From: Ailanthus altissimus
Lineage: Eukaryota > Streptophyta > Magnoliopsida > Sapindales > Simaroubaceae
Direction: 5' to 3'
Length of the DNA stretch: 64,000 bases
Assembly: GCA_946807835.1 (NCBI GenBank)
Contig: OX327695.1
Coordinates: 22,426,501 to 22,490,500, forward strand
The translations under genes were made by a program, and so were the position numbers. Within the stretch, counting starts at the first letter, position 1. Each line of letters opens with the position of its first letter. The notes beneath the pieces were generated by a model. The model saw only the letters and a program-made list of their open reading frames with translations. It made no database searches and was not told the DNA's origin. Positions 11,311-25,095 of this stretch are shown piece after piece.

Positions 11311-11410
11311 TTGAAATTTATACTTTTTGATATTCTTAATCATTTTTGGCCATTCATTTCTCATCTATTACACTCACTTTCAATATAAAATATATGCATT
11401 ACTACTTTAT

Positions 11411-13733
11411 TGTGAGTAATTTTAAACTTATGGTGCAAACATATGGGTTTGTGTCTATCATTCAAAATTGTATATATATCACATATATATTAGCATAGCA
11501 AAATAGCGAAATACTAATTTTTTAATGATAAATATAATAAGTTTTACATATATCTCATAAATATAAATTACATGGGATTGAGAACTTTTTACTTTAGTAA
11601 GCCTTTAGTCTTTTGTGTTGCCGGAATCTTAGCTTTCAAGCAACCCGTTTGCAATTCTAGTTTCTCAACTTGGTGGAGTTGGAGAAAATAGAATAAGAAT
11701 TTATCTAGCTAAGGATTCAACACTTGAATCCTTGTTTCTCTTGGTAGTTTGGTTGGCCAAGATGAAGAAGAATAGGTAGAGTGTTTTTTGTTCTCAACAC
11801 TTGGGAGCTTTTCTTAACACTTTTGCAAAACTTAAAATACCTCACTTCTCTCTTTCTTCCCCTTTCTAATATGGCCAAGTGATCCCTTTTAATTGAGCAA
11901 CACTTTGCTCTTTATTTGTTTTTGCTTCATTTTTTCTCATTGTAGACAAGCCATGGCCTCATAAGCATGGCAACTATTGCAATCTCTACACTCCATCTCT
12001 TTTGTTTCAATCATTTATACAAAACAAACAATAATAAAATTAAACACATGGGTGCATTTGGCCTGCCAATTGGAGCAAATTAGAACAACAAAAATTTTGC
12101 AAGTTTTGGACTTACCATGCATGGTCTTTTTATCACTTTGTTTAATCAATATTAAAAACAAATTGAAACACATGCTTTTGTGTGTATGTGTGTGGCCTGT
12201 AAAGCAAAATAATTTTTGAAGAAATAATTTCTTCACTTGTTTGTATTACACATCTTGCCCTACCACTTACACATCCATATATTTTATCTTTTTTTGTTTT
12301 ATTTAATCAATATTAAATATAACAAAACATGTGTATTATTGTACTAAATAATACTTGTTTGAATTTAATAAAATAATAATATCATATATTATTATTATTA
12401 TTATTTTATACAATAAATAATTTAATGAATAATATAATGATCTTGCTTGTCCAAAAAGCAAGGTTATTTTGGTAATTTTTAAGTCAAACAATGATAGGCC
12501 TACAATGCACCATGTGTCAACATCCTATTGATAAAAAACTATTGTTAACTAATTGATGTACTTAACTCTTAAGTCTTGACACATGTATGCCCCGAGAAAA
12601 ACTGAAGCAAATGTCTAGTCTGTTGAAATTTACTGAATTAAACTATTCAATCCAATATGCTGCCTTAGTGCACAACGAGTACACTTCATATTGCAAGACT
12701 CCTTAGGTCTACGCTCGATTCATCAAACAGAACTGTTCTGTGAGTCTGAGATTGATGCCCACGCACATGTCACAAATATTTCAAATCAGTGCAGTAGACC
12801 ATACAAGTTGAGGTCATCGCATATACGTATAATCCTTCCGCCATCCATATCCTGAAGGAGTGGGGATATAGATCATCACTGTTAAATCCCCACACGCTTA
12901 TGGCCATAAGTCTTTTTGAGATATAATCTCGGAGCATTCAGATATACAACTCACCCATGTGAGCTAACGAATTCCAAATCTGCGCACACCGGACTCCATA
13001 AACATCAGACCATATCCAACGACACATAGCGGTCAGACCATAAAAGGTCTTTGACATATGTGAAATCAAAGCATGGTGGATCACTTAGCGCTTAGGCAAA
13101 AAGACTACGTACACTACTCAACTCGAGAAGACCTACTATTGAAGGCTTCATATGATGTCTATTGGGGTCCTCGATGAGCCTGTTCAATATTTAGTCCTTA
13201 CTGAATGCCTGTATGCTACAGGAACTTTTGGTAAGCCTATGGTTAACTAAGAACAACCATCTAAACCATCTAGGTATAGTATACACTGATCTTTCTAGAA
13301 AGAGTTCCACCGATAGACTTGTATCGATGAATAAGACCAGGAACATATAATTTGAGAATAAACTTATATAATAAAATTTCTTAACACCTATTGCTACTCC
13401 TTACAACTATGTTATTATTGATGTACTCTCGGGTCTATGCCTTGTTACAGACAAGGTTATAACTCTTAGATTTTGCTGACTTTTATAACCACCTACTAAC
13501 TCTTAGTAGTGCTAACTGTTAGCAATTATAATTTTCAGCGTTGCTAATTTTTAGCGCTAGTGTAAACTCTTTTAGGCCAAATCTAATTTCTTTCAGATCA
13601 TACAATGTCTGTAACGTAACAAGCATTGTACCATCTAATGAAATTAGCGATTTAATAAAAATGTACTGTATAAATATTATAAAATAAAATATTCATACAA
13701 CAATAGGATGACACGTAAGTACAAATCCCAACA
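11411..13733 (-). mobile_element. Long LTR (3' LTR) of a truncated copia element
   Basis: On the minus strand it begins TGTTGGGATTTGTACTTACG, directly after a purine-rich tract (AGTAAGTGGGAGTT), and ends CTCACA. At about 2.32 kb it is a long LTR. It aligns by landmarks along its length with the solo LTR at 60858-63144 and over its distal half with the copy at 58101-60414. Shared landmarks are GTGGGTTTGTGTCTATCATT-like, GTACACTTCATATTGCAAGA-like and CACGTAAGT-like words. It follows the RNase H end of the copia polyprotein at 13754, so it is the 3' LTR. The opposite LTR is missing. Confidence 0.8.
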
Positions 13734-13753
13734 AACTCCCACTTACTCTAGTG

Positions 13754-16700
13754 TCATTCATAGTGATATTTAATACCCATAGACTGCACGTGTATCTCAA
13801 ATAACTTTAGAGTTAAGGCTTTAGTCAGTGGGTTTGCTGAATTATTTACAGTGTCAACTGTACAAATTATTACATCTCCCTTATCCAAGATCTCTCTAAT
13901 TATGTGGTATTTCCTCTTTACATGTTTAAATCTCTGGTATGTTCTTGGTTCTCTAGCTTGTGCTATAGCCTTATTATTGTCGTAGAATAATGAGATAGAA
14001 GCCATCGAGGTAGGGACAATTCCTAGTTCAGAGACAAACTTGCGTATCCACATTACTTCTTTTGCTGCCTTAAAGGCTGCAATATATTTCGCTTCTGTTG
14101 TTGAATTAGCTGTAAATCCCTATTTGGTGCTCTTCCAAGTTATTGTGGCGCCGTTGAGGATAAACACATATCTAAATGTAGACTTTCTATCATCTAGATC
14201 AGACTAGAAATCTGAGTCTGTGTATTCTTTTACTTGCAGGTCACTATCTCTATAAATTAGAAACTTGTCCTTTATACCCTTAAGGTATTTAAGGATATGT
14301 TTAACTATCATCCAATGGCTGTCACCTAGATCAGATTAATACCGACTAGTAACACTTACAGCCATGCTGATGTCAGGTTTAGTACACATCATAACATATA
14401 TCAAGCTGCCTACAGCTAATACATATGGCATCTTAGACATTCTAACTCTTTCATCTTCCGTTTGAGGACACATTCTCCTCAAAAGATGAATGCCATGTCT
14501 AAAATGCACATTAGTTGTCTTACAGTTAGTAAAATTATACATTCCTAAGATATTATTGATGTATGATGATTGGGAGAGTCCTATCAACTTTCTAGCTTTA
14601 TCTCTATAAAGCTTTATGCCTAATATATAGAAAGCCTCTCCCAAATCCTTCATGGAGAAGTTCTTGTTAAGTAACTCTTCGCTGGTTGTAACATACCGAT
14701 ATTATTCTCAATGATTAATATGTCATCCACATAAAGAACTAAGAAGACAACCAAGCTCCTACTGATATTTCTGTATACACAAGATTTTTCTTCATTTTTT
14801 ATGAAACCAGACTCTCTGATTACCTCATTAAAATCAAGTTTTCAACTTCAGGAAGCCTATTTCAGTCCATAAATGGACTTCTTCAACTTGCATACTAGAT
14901 CTGCAGTTAGGCTGGATGCAAAACTTTCAGGCTATTCCATGTATATCTCTTCCTTAGGATATCCATCCAGGAACGTCATCTTTACATCCATATATCATAT
15001 CTCAAAGTCATAATACGCAGCAATAGCCAATAAAATCTGTATTCATTAACATGGCTATTGTTGCAAAGATTTCCTCATAATCGATGTCAGATTGTTGAGC
15101 ATAACCTTTAGCAACCAGTCGGGCTTTGAAGGTCTTTACATTTTCATTAGGCCCATGCTTCTGCTTGTAAATTCATTTACAATCAATAGAAATTATTCCC
15201 TCAGGAAACTCAACCAAGTCTCATACTTGATTTTGATGTATTGAGTCAATTTCGAATTTCATAGCCTCTTGCCACTTTCCCGAATCAATGTCTAACATTT
15301 CCTCTCTATAGGTTAAAGGATCATTTTCTTCAATTAAGAATAAGCATCTTACCATATTTGGTAGGTAGTCTAGACATCCTTTCTAACCTACATGGAGGGT
15401 GTGTTAAAGGTATTCCGCTGGATTGACTTTGAGGTTCTATCTCTAGTTCATTTTGGTCTTGATTGGCTTTATCAAGCTCAATCCTTCTATAACCCTATGA
15501 TCCATGAGAAACTCTTTCTCAAAGAAAGTGGCACATCAAGAAACGAACATGTTTCATTCCTCAAGATCATAGAATTAGTATCTCACAGAATTCTTGGGAT
15601 ACCCAACGAACCAGTACTTGTACCCCTTGGGTGTAAGTTTATCCTATTACGTAACCTTTACGTAAGTAAGACAACCCCAAATCTTAAAGTATTTAAGACT
15701 TGGTTTTCTTCCATTCAACATCTCTTGTGGAGTGATTGGAACAACTTTAAATGGAACCCTGTTCAATATATGACAGCAATATCAAGAGCATATCCCCACA
15801 GATATTCTAGTAGATCGGTGAAGCTTATCATCGATCGAACCATATCTAATAAATTTTGATTCCTCTTTTTCAAAATATCTCTATATTGTGGAGTACCTAG
15901 AGGACTATACTGAGCGAGAATCCTATTCTCCATTAAATAATCAAAAACTTCGCTGCTCATGTACTCACTACCTCAATCAGATCGATGGCATTTGACGTAC
16001 ATGCTAGTTTATTTCTCTATTTCAAGTCTAAACTCTTTGAACTTTTCTGAAGTCTCCGACTTGTGCTTCATAATAAACACATACCTATATCGTGACAAGT
16101 ATCAAAATCCACCCATTGCAGTGTGATTCATTAGATCGCATACATCACTATGTACTATTTCTAATAAATTAGTGGCACGGTGTCCAACACCAATAAATAG
16201 AGATTTAGTCATTTTCCCTTGAATGCAAAATTCATAAACTGGGTAAGATTCTATGGTCAGATCAGGTATCCGACCATCTTTAACTAAGCGAGTTAGACAT
16301 CTTACACCTATGTGACCTAATCTTATATGCCAAATTTTTGTATCATTTAAAGTTTCTGAACTACTACTAGTGCTACCCTATACATTCATGATATTTTCAG
16401 TTATATCTAAAACATAATGCCCATTAATTAACTAACATTCAGCTATTAAAACATTAAACATATCATACAAACATAAGGAATTGTTCCTAATATACATGTG
16501 ATACCCTTCATTGTTAACTACAGGAATGGAGATAATCTGTCTAATACAAGTGGGAACAAAATAACTGTTATGCAATACAACAGTTGTATTATAAGGGAGA
16601 ATCAAGTCAAAATGTCTAACAACCTTGATTTGCAGAAGATCACCATTTTCTACTCGAAGCTGTACTTCTCTCGGTTGCAACTATCTAATGTCCCTTAACC

Positions 16701-16800
16701 CTGCAACACATTGCAGATATGAGAAGGAAATAGGGTATTTAATACCCAGCTTGTACTATCATCAAATGCTAAAAAAATGTCAATAATGGGTAAGCATATA
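13754..16800 (-). pseudogene. Ty1/copia pol remnant (protease trace, integrase, RT, RNase H)
   Basis: Read on the minus strand: an aspartic-protease trace near 16780 (STSWVLNT), a GAG-pre-integrase segment (16680-16432), integrase (about 16400-15500, including ILAQYSPLGTPQ), reverse transcriptase with YVDDILII at about 14710-14733, and RNase H (about 14340-13754, including NNKAIAQAREPRTYQRFKHV). The gene order is copia type. Multiple stops and frame changes break it, and gag and the 5' LTR are absent, so it is a 5'-truncated dead copy. RNase H runs straight into the purine tract and LTR. Confidence 0.85.
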
Positions 16801-16964
16801 TGTGTGGGAGTTTTCTTCACAGTGGCATGGTATTTGAGAATGAAAAAAAAAGAGTCGGGGGATATTATTTGTGAGAAGTAAAATGAGAAAAAAAATTAGC
16901 ATATTTGGTTAATATATATTAACTATTTAACTAAAACTTTATTAAAAAAACAAAAAAGTAAAGA

Positions 16965-18295
16965 TTGCTTAGGGCGCAAGCATGCACCATAAGCAAGCCC
17001 TATAGGCGCATGCTTAGGGGCGCGCGCCTCACGCATGTGCCCTAAGGCTTTGCTTTTTTTCTTTTTAAAAAGTTATTTTTAAAATATTATTTTTAATTAA
17101 TTTATAAAAAATAAAAAATTTAATTAATTAAATAATATATATAATTTAATTAAAATATAATTTATTCATTAATTTAATAAAAAAGAAAAAAAAATTATTT
17201 TTAATTTGTTTTACTAATTATTTTATTTTTAAATAAAATTTTATTTTTTTTAAATTTATTAAAAAAAACCCAAAGCTTAGGGCGCATGTTTAGGGCGAAG
17301 GCATGCGCCCCAATCTTGGCTTTGCCGGTGTTGGGTGCATACCTGTGGCGCTCTTCACATATGCGCTCTAAGGTTTTGCTTTTTTTTAGTTGTTTTTAAA
17401 ATTTAATTTTTACTTAATTTATAAAAAAATAAAAAGTTAATTAATTAAATAATTTATATTATTTAATTAAAATATATATTTTTTATTAATTTAATAAAAA
17501 TGGAAAATTTTATTTTTACTTTTTTTTACTAATTAATTTATTTTTAAATAAATTTTTTTATTTTTTAAAATTTATTAAAAAAAAAACAAAGCTTAAGGTG
17601 CTCCTCAGGCATGCGCCCTAAAGCTTTGCTTTTGTTTTTTTCTAATTTTATTTTTAAGTTATTTTTAATTTATTTTTAAATTAATTATTTTAATTAATTT
17701 ATAAAAAAAATTAATTAATTAAATAATTTATATTATTTAATTAAAATATAATTTTTTTCATTAATTTAATAGAAAAGGAAAAAATTTATGTTTAATTTTT
17801 TTTTTTACTAATTATTTTATTTTATTTTATTTTTAAATTAAAATTATATTTTAAAAATTGGGCCCCAAGCTTGGCTTTGTCTACGCTGGGCGCATGCTTG
17901 GGGCGCTCCTCAGGCATGCGTCCTAAGCAAAGCTTACGGGGCGCATGCCTAGGGTGCACGCCTCATGCATGCACCTCAAGACTTTGCTTTTTTATATTTA
18001 ATTTAATTTTATATTAATTATTTTTAATTAATTTATAAAAAATAAAAAGTTAATTAATTTATATTATTTAATTAAAATATTATGTTTTCATTAATTTAAT
18101 AAAAAAGAAAAAATATTTTTAATTTTTTTTACTAACTATTTTATTTTTAAAGACAAATTAAAATCAAATTTTAATTTTAAAAAAAAAAAAGACTTTACTT
18201 GGGGGCATGCTTGGGGCCCATTTGTTGCGCACCTCATACATGCGCCCCATGTACTTGGGTGATTGCAGCGTGTGGTGCGCGCACCAATTGTATGG
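16965..18295. repeat. Degenerate tandem array of alternating GC-rich and AT-rich blocks
   Basis: Five or so units. Each has a GC-rich block with GCGCATGCTTAGGGCGC-like words ending CCTAAGGCTTTGCTTTTTT, followed by an AT-rich block with TTAATTAATTAAATAATTTA and TTAATTTAATAAAAA. The CTAAGGCTTTGC landmark recurs at about 17040, 17367, 17616 and 17974, giving spacings of roughly 330, 250 and 360 bp. The units are diverged and unequal. I see no coding content and do not recognise the family. Confidence 0.65.
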
Positions 18296-18776
18296 AGCCT
18301 ATCTATATATAATTTTAAATTTGTTTAATTTTTTTTATTTCTTTTTTAAAATTATTATTGTTATTATAAATTAATTTTTTTAATAATTAATTAAAAAATT
18401 AATTATTTAAAAATCTAAGTTCTTAATTAATTTATATAAAAATAAAAATAAAGAAAATTTATTAAAATTACAATTAAGTGTAAAATGGTTAACGTGACAT
18501 ATATTTAGTTAACAAAAATTAAAAAATTTGACTTCGGTCAAATAAAAATTATATCCTAAAACACTGGCTAAATATGAAAATTCCCCATTTTTTTTTACAT
18601 ATTGAATTTGGAAAGTGTGATAAGCCACCGAGGAGAGGGGAGAGGAGTGTGGAATGAATTGTTAATTGTGGGTTTGCCATTGATGATACTATTTGGAAAT
18701 GGAAACACAAACAACCTTTTTGGCAATAAAAGATTGTGTAACTCTAAGTCACATTTTGTGAAAATCAAAGTCTAAT
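18296..18776. other. AT-rich flank ending at the copia insertion site
   Basis: No gene recognised. The last five bases, CTAAT (18772-18776), are the left target-site duplication of the copia element that follows. Confidence 0.45.
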
Positions 18777-19165
18777 TAATAAAAATGATGGTGATGTTTT
18801 TAAGTGATTGAGAAAATATGTTTGGTGGGGAAAATGAGGAGGGATTTAAGTTAAAAAGATAATTTTATTGAAATAGAAGGCAAGATTACATGGCTATGAA
18901 ATATGAGGGGTTTAGTTGTTATTTTTCACCGTTACACAACACTTAGCCAAAGCCCCTTATATAGTTGTTGGAACTGACTTTAAAATTCAACAATGCACTA
19001 CAAATTTTCACCGACAAACACACACCACACACTTTTACTTCAATCTAGATTTTTCTTTTTTCTTTCAAACTTTCCATAATATTTTAAAAAATTGTAAATT
19101 TGCCTAGAAATTTTTGTTATTTAATATTTTGGGCCTTTCGTTTAAAAAGTGTATTAATGTCAACA
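18777..19165 (-). repeat. 3' LTR of the nested-host copia element
   Basis: On the minus strand it begins TGTTGACATTAAT. Its last bases read TTATTA rather than a canonical CA, at the same position as in the partner LTR. The TSD on its outer side fixes the end. It shares long blocks such as ACACAACACTTAGCCAAAGC with 31046-31446. Confidence 0.85.
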
Positions 19166-19189
19166 CTCTTTCTTAATGAACTTTTGTTA

Positions 19190-22100
19190 AACTCTCAACA
19201 TGTTTCGTATTAACTCAAAATTTGCTCTTGGAAGTGCCTTGGTGAATATATTTGTAATTTGTTCCTCTTTTCTGTAATATTTGAGTTATATCTCCTTATT
19301 TGTTGATGCCTCTCTCTGAAAGTAATGCTTTATTGCAATATGATTGGTCTTACTGTAGAACACTGGATTTTTTGCCATAGTTATTATAGACTTTGTGTCG
19401 CAGAATATTTTTATAGCTTCATTCCATTTTTCTCTAATGTTTTCAAATAGTCTTCTTAGCAATATTGCTTGACAAGCTGAACTTGTTGCTGCTACGTATT
19501 CTGCTTAAACTGATAACTGCACTATTATTGCTTATTTCTTTGATGACTAAGAGAACACGCAGGACGCGATAGTGAAAATATAGCCTGATGTGCTTTTCAT
19601 GTCATCGACAGATCTTGCCCAATCACTATCTGTATATCTAATTAGTTTTGAGTCTGGAGTAGACTTGTACCAAATTTCATAGTTCATTGTGCCTTGCTGA
19701 TACTTAGAATTCTCTTTGCTGCTCCATAGTGAACTTGGGATGGTTCCTGCATGTATCTTGAAAGTAGACTAGTAGCATACATAATGTCAGGACGAGTTAT
19801 TGTTAGATATAGTAAACTCCTAATCAAGCTTTTATAGAGCGATCCATTAGCCTTCTATGACCCATCTTCATTTTTATATTTTTCATTAGTGACCAAAAGC
19901 GTAGCTATAGCTTTGCACCCAAACATCTTGAATTTCTTTAAAAAAATTTCTATGTAGTTCTTTTGGCATATAAAGATTCCTTTTAGTTCTTGATTTATTT
20001 CAATGCCAAGAAAGAAATGCATCAAGCCAAGATCTGTCATCTCAAATGTCTTCATTATGTCTTCTATGAATTCTTGCAAAATTTTGTCATTATTTCCTAT
20101 GTAGATGAGATCATCCACATATAAAGAGATGATGAGAGTATTTGAGTCATCTTAGTTCTTGGTGTAGAGTGTTGGCTTATTTTTGCTCCTCCTAAAACTT
20201 GAATTGATGAAGTAGTTGTCTATACGATCGTACTATCCTCGAGGTGTTTGTTTTAACCCATCAGTTTTACAACTTTTCTTTCTTTACCTTATTTCACTAA
20301 CCCTTGTAACTACTTTACATATACTTCTTCTTCTAACAAACTATTCAAACATGCTGACTTTACATCGAGTTAATAAACCTTCTATATATTTTGAACTATA
20401 AGTGCCACAAGCATTCTTTTTGTGTCTAGTTATGCTATTGGAGCAAAAGTTTCATTGTAGTCGATGCCTAGTTATTGAGAGTAGCCTTTTGCTACAAGCC
20501 TTGCTTTTTATTTTTGGATTGAGCCATCTTGATTGATCTTAATATTGTATACCCATTTAACACCAATGATCTTTTTATCTTAAGGGCGCTCCACAACTTT
20601 TCATGTTTGATTCTTTTCAATTATCTTAATCTCTTCTTCCAAGGCTTTCCTCTATATTTATTGTTTTTCTACTTCTTCAAAGTTTCCTAGTTGCACAGTA
20701 GAGAAGTTACATGTCTCTTATATCTCTTTGAGTTTTCTAACTTTTTTTGGTGGTGACTCAAAAGATGGTTTATCTTGCCTTACTAGTGGTGTTGGAGGCT
20801 TTCTTAAAACTTTTGATTCTGTCCTATCACTTAATCTTCCTTTTTTATTGTCTTCCTATATTTTGCTAGTATTGCGATGATTCTTTCCTCGACCTTCTAT
20901 TCATTCCAGTTCCATGAGGCTAGCTCATTGAACTTAACATCTTTATTAATCATTAGTTTCTTAGTTTTTAAATTATCTATTTAATAGCCTTTACACATAG
21001 CACTATATCCCAAGAATATTCCTTTCTTTGTCTTTTTTTCTAGTTTATGCCTTTTTTCTGCTAGAATATAGACATAGCACACACATCCAAATACTCTGAG
21101 ATGACATATTAAAGGCTTCTACTTGCTCCATGCCTTTATAAGAGTCATGTCTTGTACAACTTTTGTTGGGCATTTATTTAACAAGTATACTGTTATATAC
21201 TTGTTAAGGTCAATGTCTTATATACATGACTTCTTCCCAAAATGTTTTGGTAGGCCTTTTTCTTTTAACATTGACCTTGCCATCTTTAAAACTGTTCTAT
21301 TTTTTTCTTTATAAGACTTCATTTTGTTCTAGAGTATAGCCTATTGTCAACTAGTGCTCAACTCCTTCATCATCACAGAACTGGCCGAATTTGCTAGAAG
21401 TGTATTCTTTCCCTCTATTACTTCTAAGCTTCTTTAAGCAGTAACTACTCTACTTTTCAACAAAAATTTTGAACTTCTTAAAGATTTTGAGCACTTCTAA
21501 TCTTTCATAAAGAAATACTACCCACATCATTCTAGTATAGTCATCAATGAATAAAATGAAGTACATGCTTTTTTCAAGTAACTGAGTCTTTATAGGTTTG
21601 CAGATGTCTATATGAACAGGCTCTAATGATGCTTTAGCTCTGTGAGATCTTCCTATTAGAAATGATTGTCATTGTTGTTTGCCTTGTAAACAGCCTTCAT
21701 ATACATTATTTATCTTATATGCTTAGTATGTCCTTGCATATATTTTTCTACTGAAGAATCTTCAGTCCATAGATATTGAAGTGCCCTAATCTTTTATGCC
21801 ATAACCATGAGTCTTGAATTTTTGTTTTCATGGTTGTGGATATTCTCTGTCACTGAAGATGGAAGTTTTTATTCTGCATCTTTACTTTAATTATTATTTA
21901 TCTCTGCCATATATTGTGCAAGTATTTCCAATGAAGTATAAGGAATATTTATTTTCAATCATTTATCCAATGCCCAACAAGCTATGTTTTAAGGTTGGAA
22001 CTAGCAGTACATCATTAATACTTAGTTCCTTTATTAGTTTGTATGGTAATCATACATTTTTCTTCGGCTTCCACCAATGCTCCATTCCTTAATCTGACTT

Positions 22101-22606
22101 GTGATTTTATTAACGTGTCTAAGTTGCGAAAGATACTCTCATGTCCTATCATATGATTATTGAAAGCGTTGTCCATGTACGACGTGTCATTTTTCTCCTC
22201 CATAGTTGCTTGACAGGTATAAAATAACTCCTCTTTCTCATTTTCTTCAATGTAATTAACATGGTGATTTTTCTTGAATCTATAATTTTTCTATAGATGC
22301 CCAAACTTTTTGCAATTGTGGCATTTTAACTTCCTATGAAACCAAGTATCTTTTTTTAGATGGCTTATTTTCTCACATGTACCATATGGTGGATAAATTT
22401 TCTTTTTTTAGGTTTTTCTTTGACTATCCCTGTTCCTGTTTTTATCTTTTTTAATTGAGTTTTCTCTATTATCCCTTTATTTATATTTTTGTGACTGCAA
22501 AAATTGAATTTTCATTTATTTTATTCAATCGTTTTTCCCATGCATTTAGAGATCCCATTAATTCCACCACTGCAAGAGTTGTTATGTCTTTGAACTCTTC
22601 AATTGC
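19190..22606 (-). pseudogene. Copia pol and distal gag of the host element
   Basis: Read on the minus strand from the CACTA insertion: the distal part of a UBN2-type gag (ending near 22480), a zinc-knuckle trace CHNCKKFGH at about 22300, a GAG-pre-integrase piece (22203-22015, including LRNGALVEAEEKC), integrase (about 21900-21000), reverse transcriptase with YVDDLIYIGNND at about 20127-20092, and RNase H to about 19200. Frequent stops make it a pseudogene. The N-terminal half of gag lies on the far side of the CACTA element at 30476-30811. Confidence 0.82.
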
Positions 22607-22639
22607 CACTACTACAAAAATGGCCTTCATTGACACTGT

Positions 22640-22910
22640 TTCATAGTGTCAGTATTGCTCAAGCCAAAAATTTACTGACACCATTTATGGCGTCATTGAA
22701 TCTCTAATACTATAGCATCAGTAAATCGCTGACACCCCAATATCAAAAAATCATTGACACCATGGTATCAAAAAATTTTTGTTACTATAGTATCAGTGAA
22801 TCTCTAACACCATGGTATCACTGACACTATAGTATCAAATATCAATGACATCGAGGTATCAAAAAATCATTGATACCATGGTGTCAATAGTATTTAGTGT
22901 TCATTTATAG
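22640..22910. repeat. Left subterminal repeat array of the CACTA element
   Basis: Many short units such as TCATTGACACC, ACTATAGTATCA and ACCATGGTATCA in both orientations, several being palindromic around CCATGG or CTATAG. In CACTA elements such subterminal repeats are the transposase-binding sites. Confidence 0.75.
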
Positions 22911-23565
22911 TAATTTAAATTAGGTTTTTTTAATAATTTAGAATTAGAATTGTGGACCAAAATTTTAAATATTTATTTAAACTTAAATTTCATAACACTT
23001 AAATATATATCAAATTGTTACATAGTGTGAAACTACATCTTACAACCACTATAATCAAAATATCACAAAAGTGACCTAAAATTACAATTGTTAAATTGTA
23101 TGAAAGTACATTAAACTTAATTTTATAAATATTACAAAAAATCCCAAACTAATTGAAAAACATACAACAATCCAAACCATCCAAATGTTTGAAGATTATT
23201 TAAACACATAGCCACCACATTAGATTTGCATAAACCAACAATCCATCAAAAGTGTTGAATCAATCCACACACAACTTAGTGGCAATTGAGCAAAATAATT
23301 CATGATCACCTCTATCAAAATAAATAAAAATACATGAGTAAATTAAAAAGATTGAACAATATACTTAACTTATAAAATATTGCAATGATAATACAAAAAT
23401 AAAAATCACATCTAAACTAGGTTAGAGAAAAAAAAAGTAAGATATGGTTAGCTGTTGCATTATGTAGCATAAAAGCTAAGAGAAGTTGCAAGTGCTAAAA
23501 AGTGCTTACATGTAACAAAAAAGTTAAAGCATTTATAGAATTTATTTATCAGGAAAATAGCATAA

Positions 23566-23717
23566 AACAACCCTATTTCACCCCTAAAAATAGCTTCATA
23601 TTTGCCCCCAAAATAGCACTAAAACAACCCAAAGTACAAGAAACAACCCCATATTAGCCCAAAAAATAGCTCCATATTTGCCTTTAAAATAGCACCAAAA
23701 CAACCCAAAGTACAAGA
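23566..23717. repeat. Two-copy tandem repeat, period 76 bp, inside the CACTA element
   Basis: Units start at 23566 and 23642. Both contain AAATAGC-TCATATTTGCC and end AAACAACCCAAAGTACAAGA. They differ at several positions, so the duplication is not recent. Confidence 0.65.
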
Positions 23718-25095
23718 CGACAACTTTTACTTGCAAGACATATCAACGAGTACCTTCAAGATATATACTAAACAAGCAATTAAGAAACAAATTTAAACAA
23801 ATATTTAATGAAAATGGTCTAAGTCAAATAAAGAAACAAAAACATAAAGTTATTTCACAATGCATAAGAACTACTAGTTAACGTTTGTAAACTTGTATAG
23901 AATAAGAGAAATATTTTCAACATTCCAACAATCTATGACTCAAAGCATTCCTAATACATGAAAATAAATTGCTAATAGGAGAAATAACGCAACACTAACG
24001 ATTTTGGCTTTAGATAAACTTTAGTATAATAGTTTTAAAAATTGTATCATATATAATAGCTACAGATCGGGTATGTTAAAATTTGATAGAGAAAAGATTC
24101 AGGTGTTTTTAATAATAAGAACAAGTAATCATTAAGATTATTTATATAAACAGTCATTTAACTTTCCCTTTGCAAACTAAACAAACTGTAATTAATGAAC
24201 TATAATTGTAAATATAACCAATTGATAACAAAAGCTCCACAAGTAGACAATGAGGTTGACAACCAAGCAGTAATCTGCTACATGCCACACACTCCCTATG
24301 TTTTACAGCGGCTATGTGGAACTTTTTAATAGGAAAACACGAAATGATGATATGTAAGTGTATATAATAAAAGTAAAAGCAGTTTTAACCTTTTAACATT
24401 ATTGGTAAGTTTATTGCTCTTGGCATTCTTTGCCGTACTATCCAATTTCTTCAATGTCTCATTGTTAGCTTTCTATGTTTCACTTTCCTCACCTTCCCAG
24501 AAAACTTCAGTTACTAGAGAGGAGAAAAATATATTGTCAAATAAAATAAGAAATTAGTGTCTATTTTGAAAAATCATATTTAATGAAGTTTATGCTCGTC
24601 ATACATTTCTCTAAATCTGGTAAGGCAACTCAGTACTTGAAATTATTGTAGTGATGCCTACAAGAGATTCAATCATTCATAATTTTTCATCAGTTTACTT
24701 TAGCCAAAAACTAATAGCATCGACATAGTTTCAGGTGTTAAACAATCTTCATAACTAAATCTTATTTTGCAGTTTGAATTTATCATGGATAATTAGCTCA
24801 GAAATTAACTAATTAGCTCAAAAATTAACTAATTAGGTCTTCATTAACATGATAATTATCTCATAAATTAACTAATATAAATACTATTTGTAACCAACAA
24901 AATATTCTTTCTAAAATCCTCCGAAGTACAAGACACTAATAACATAATATTGAGTTCATTCGGTGAAACAAAAACTAAATTGTGTACAAATAAAGAAATT
25001 ATGAATCACAAGACAACTCCTGACATGTTCAAAATATTACAAGAACTTATGTCTTAAAGAAAAAAGTAAATTTTTTTTGCGATGGGTAAACGATT

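Noticed and set aside
11027..11390. Cluster of overlapping open frames on both strands
   Set aside because: The GC-rich foldback lacks stop codons by composition. No frame has a recognisable domain, and the frames overlap each other on both strands.
15392..15859. 155-residue plus-strand open frame
   Set aside because: It lies antisense to the copia integrase reading on the minus strand and has no domain of its own.
16965..18295. CRISPR-like or bacterial repeat array
   Set aside because: Units are hundreds of bases long, diverged and unequal, in a clear plant nuclear context. No short identical repeats with unique spacers exist.
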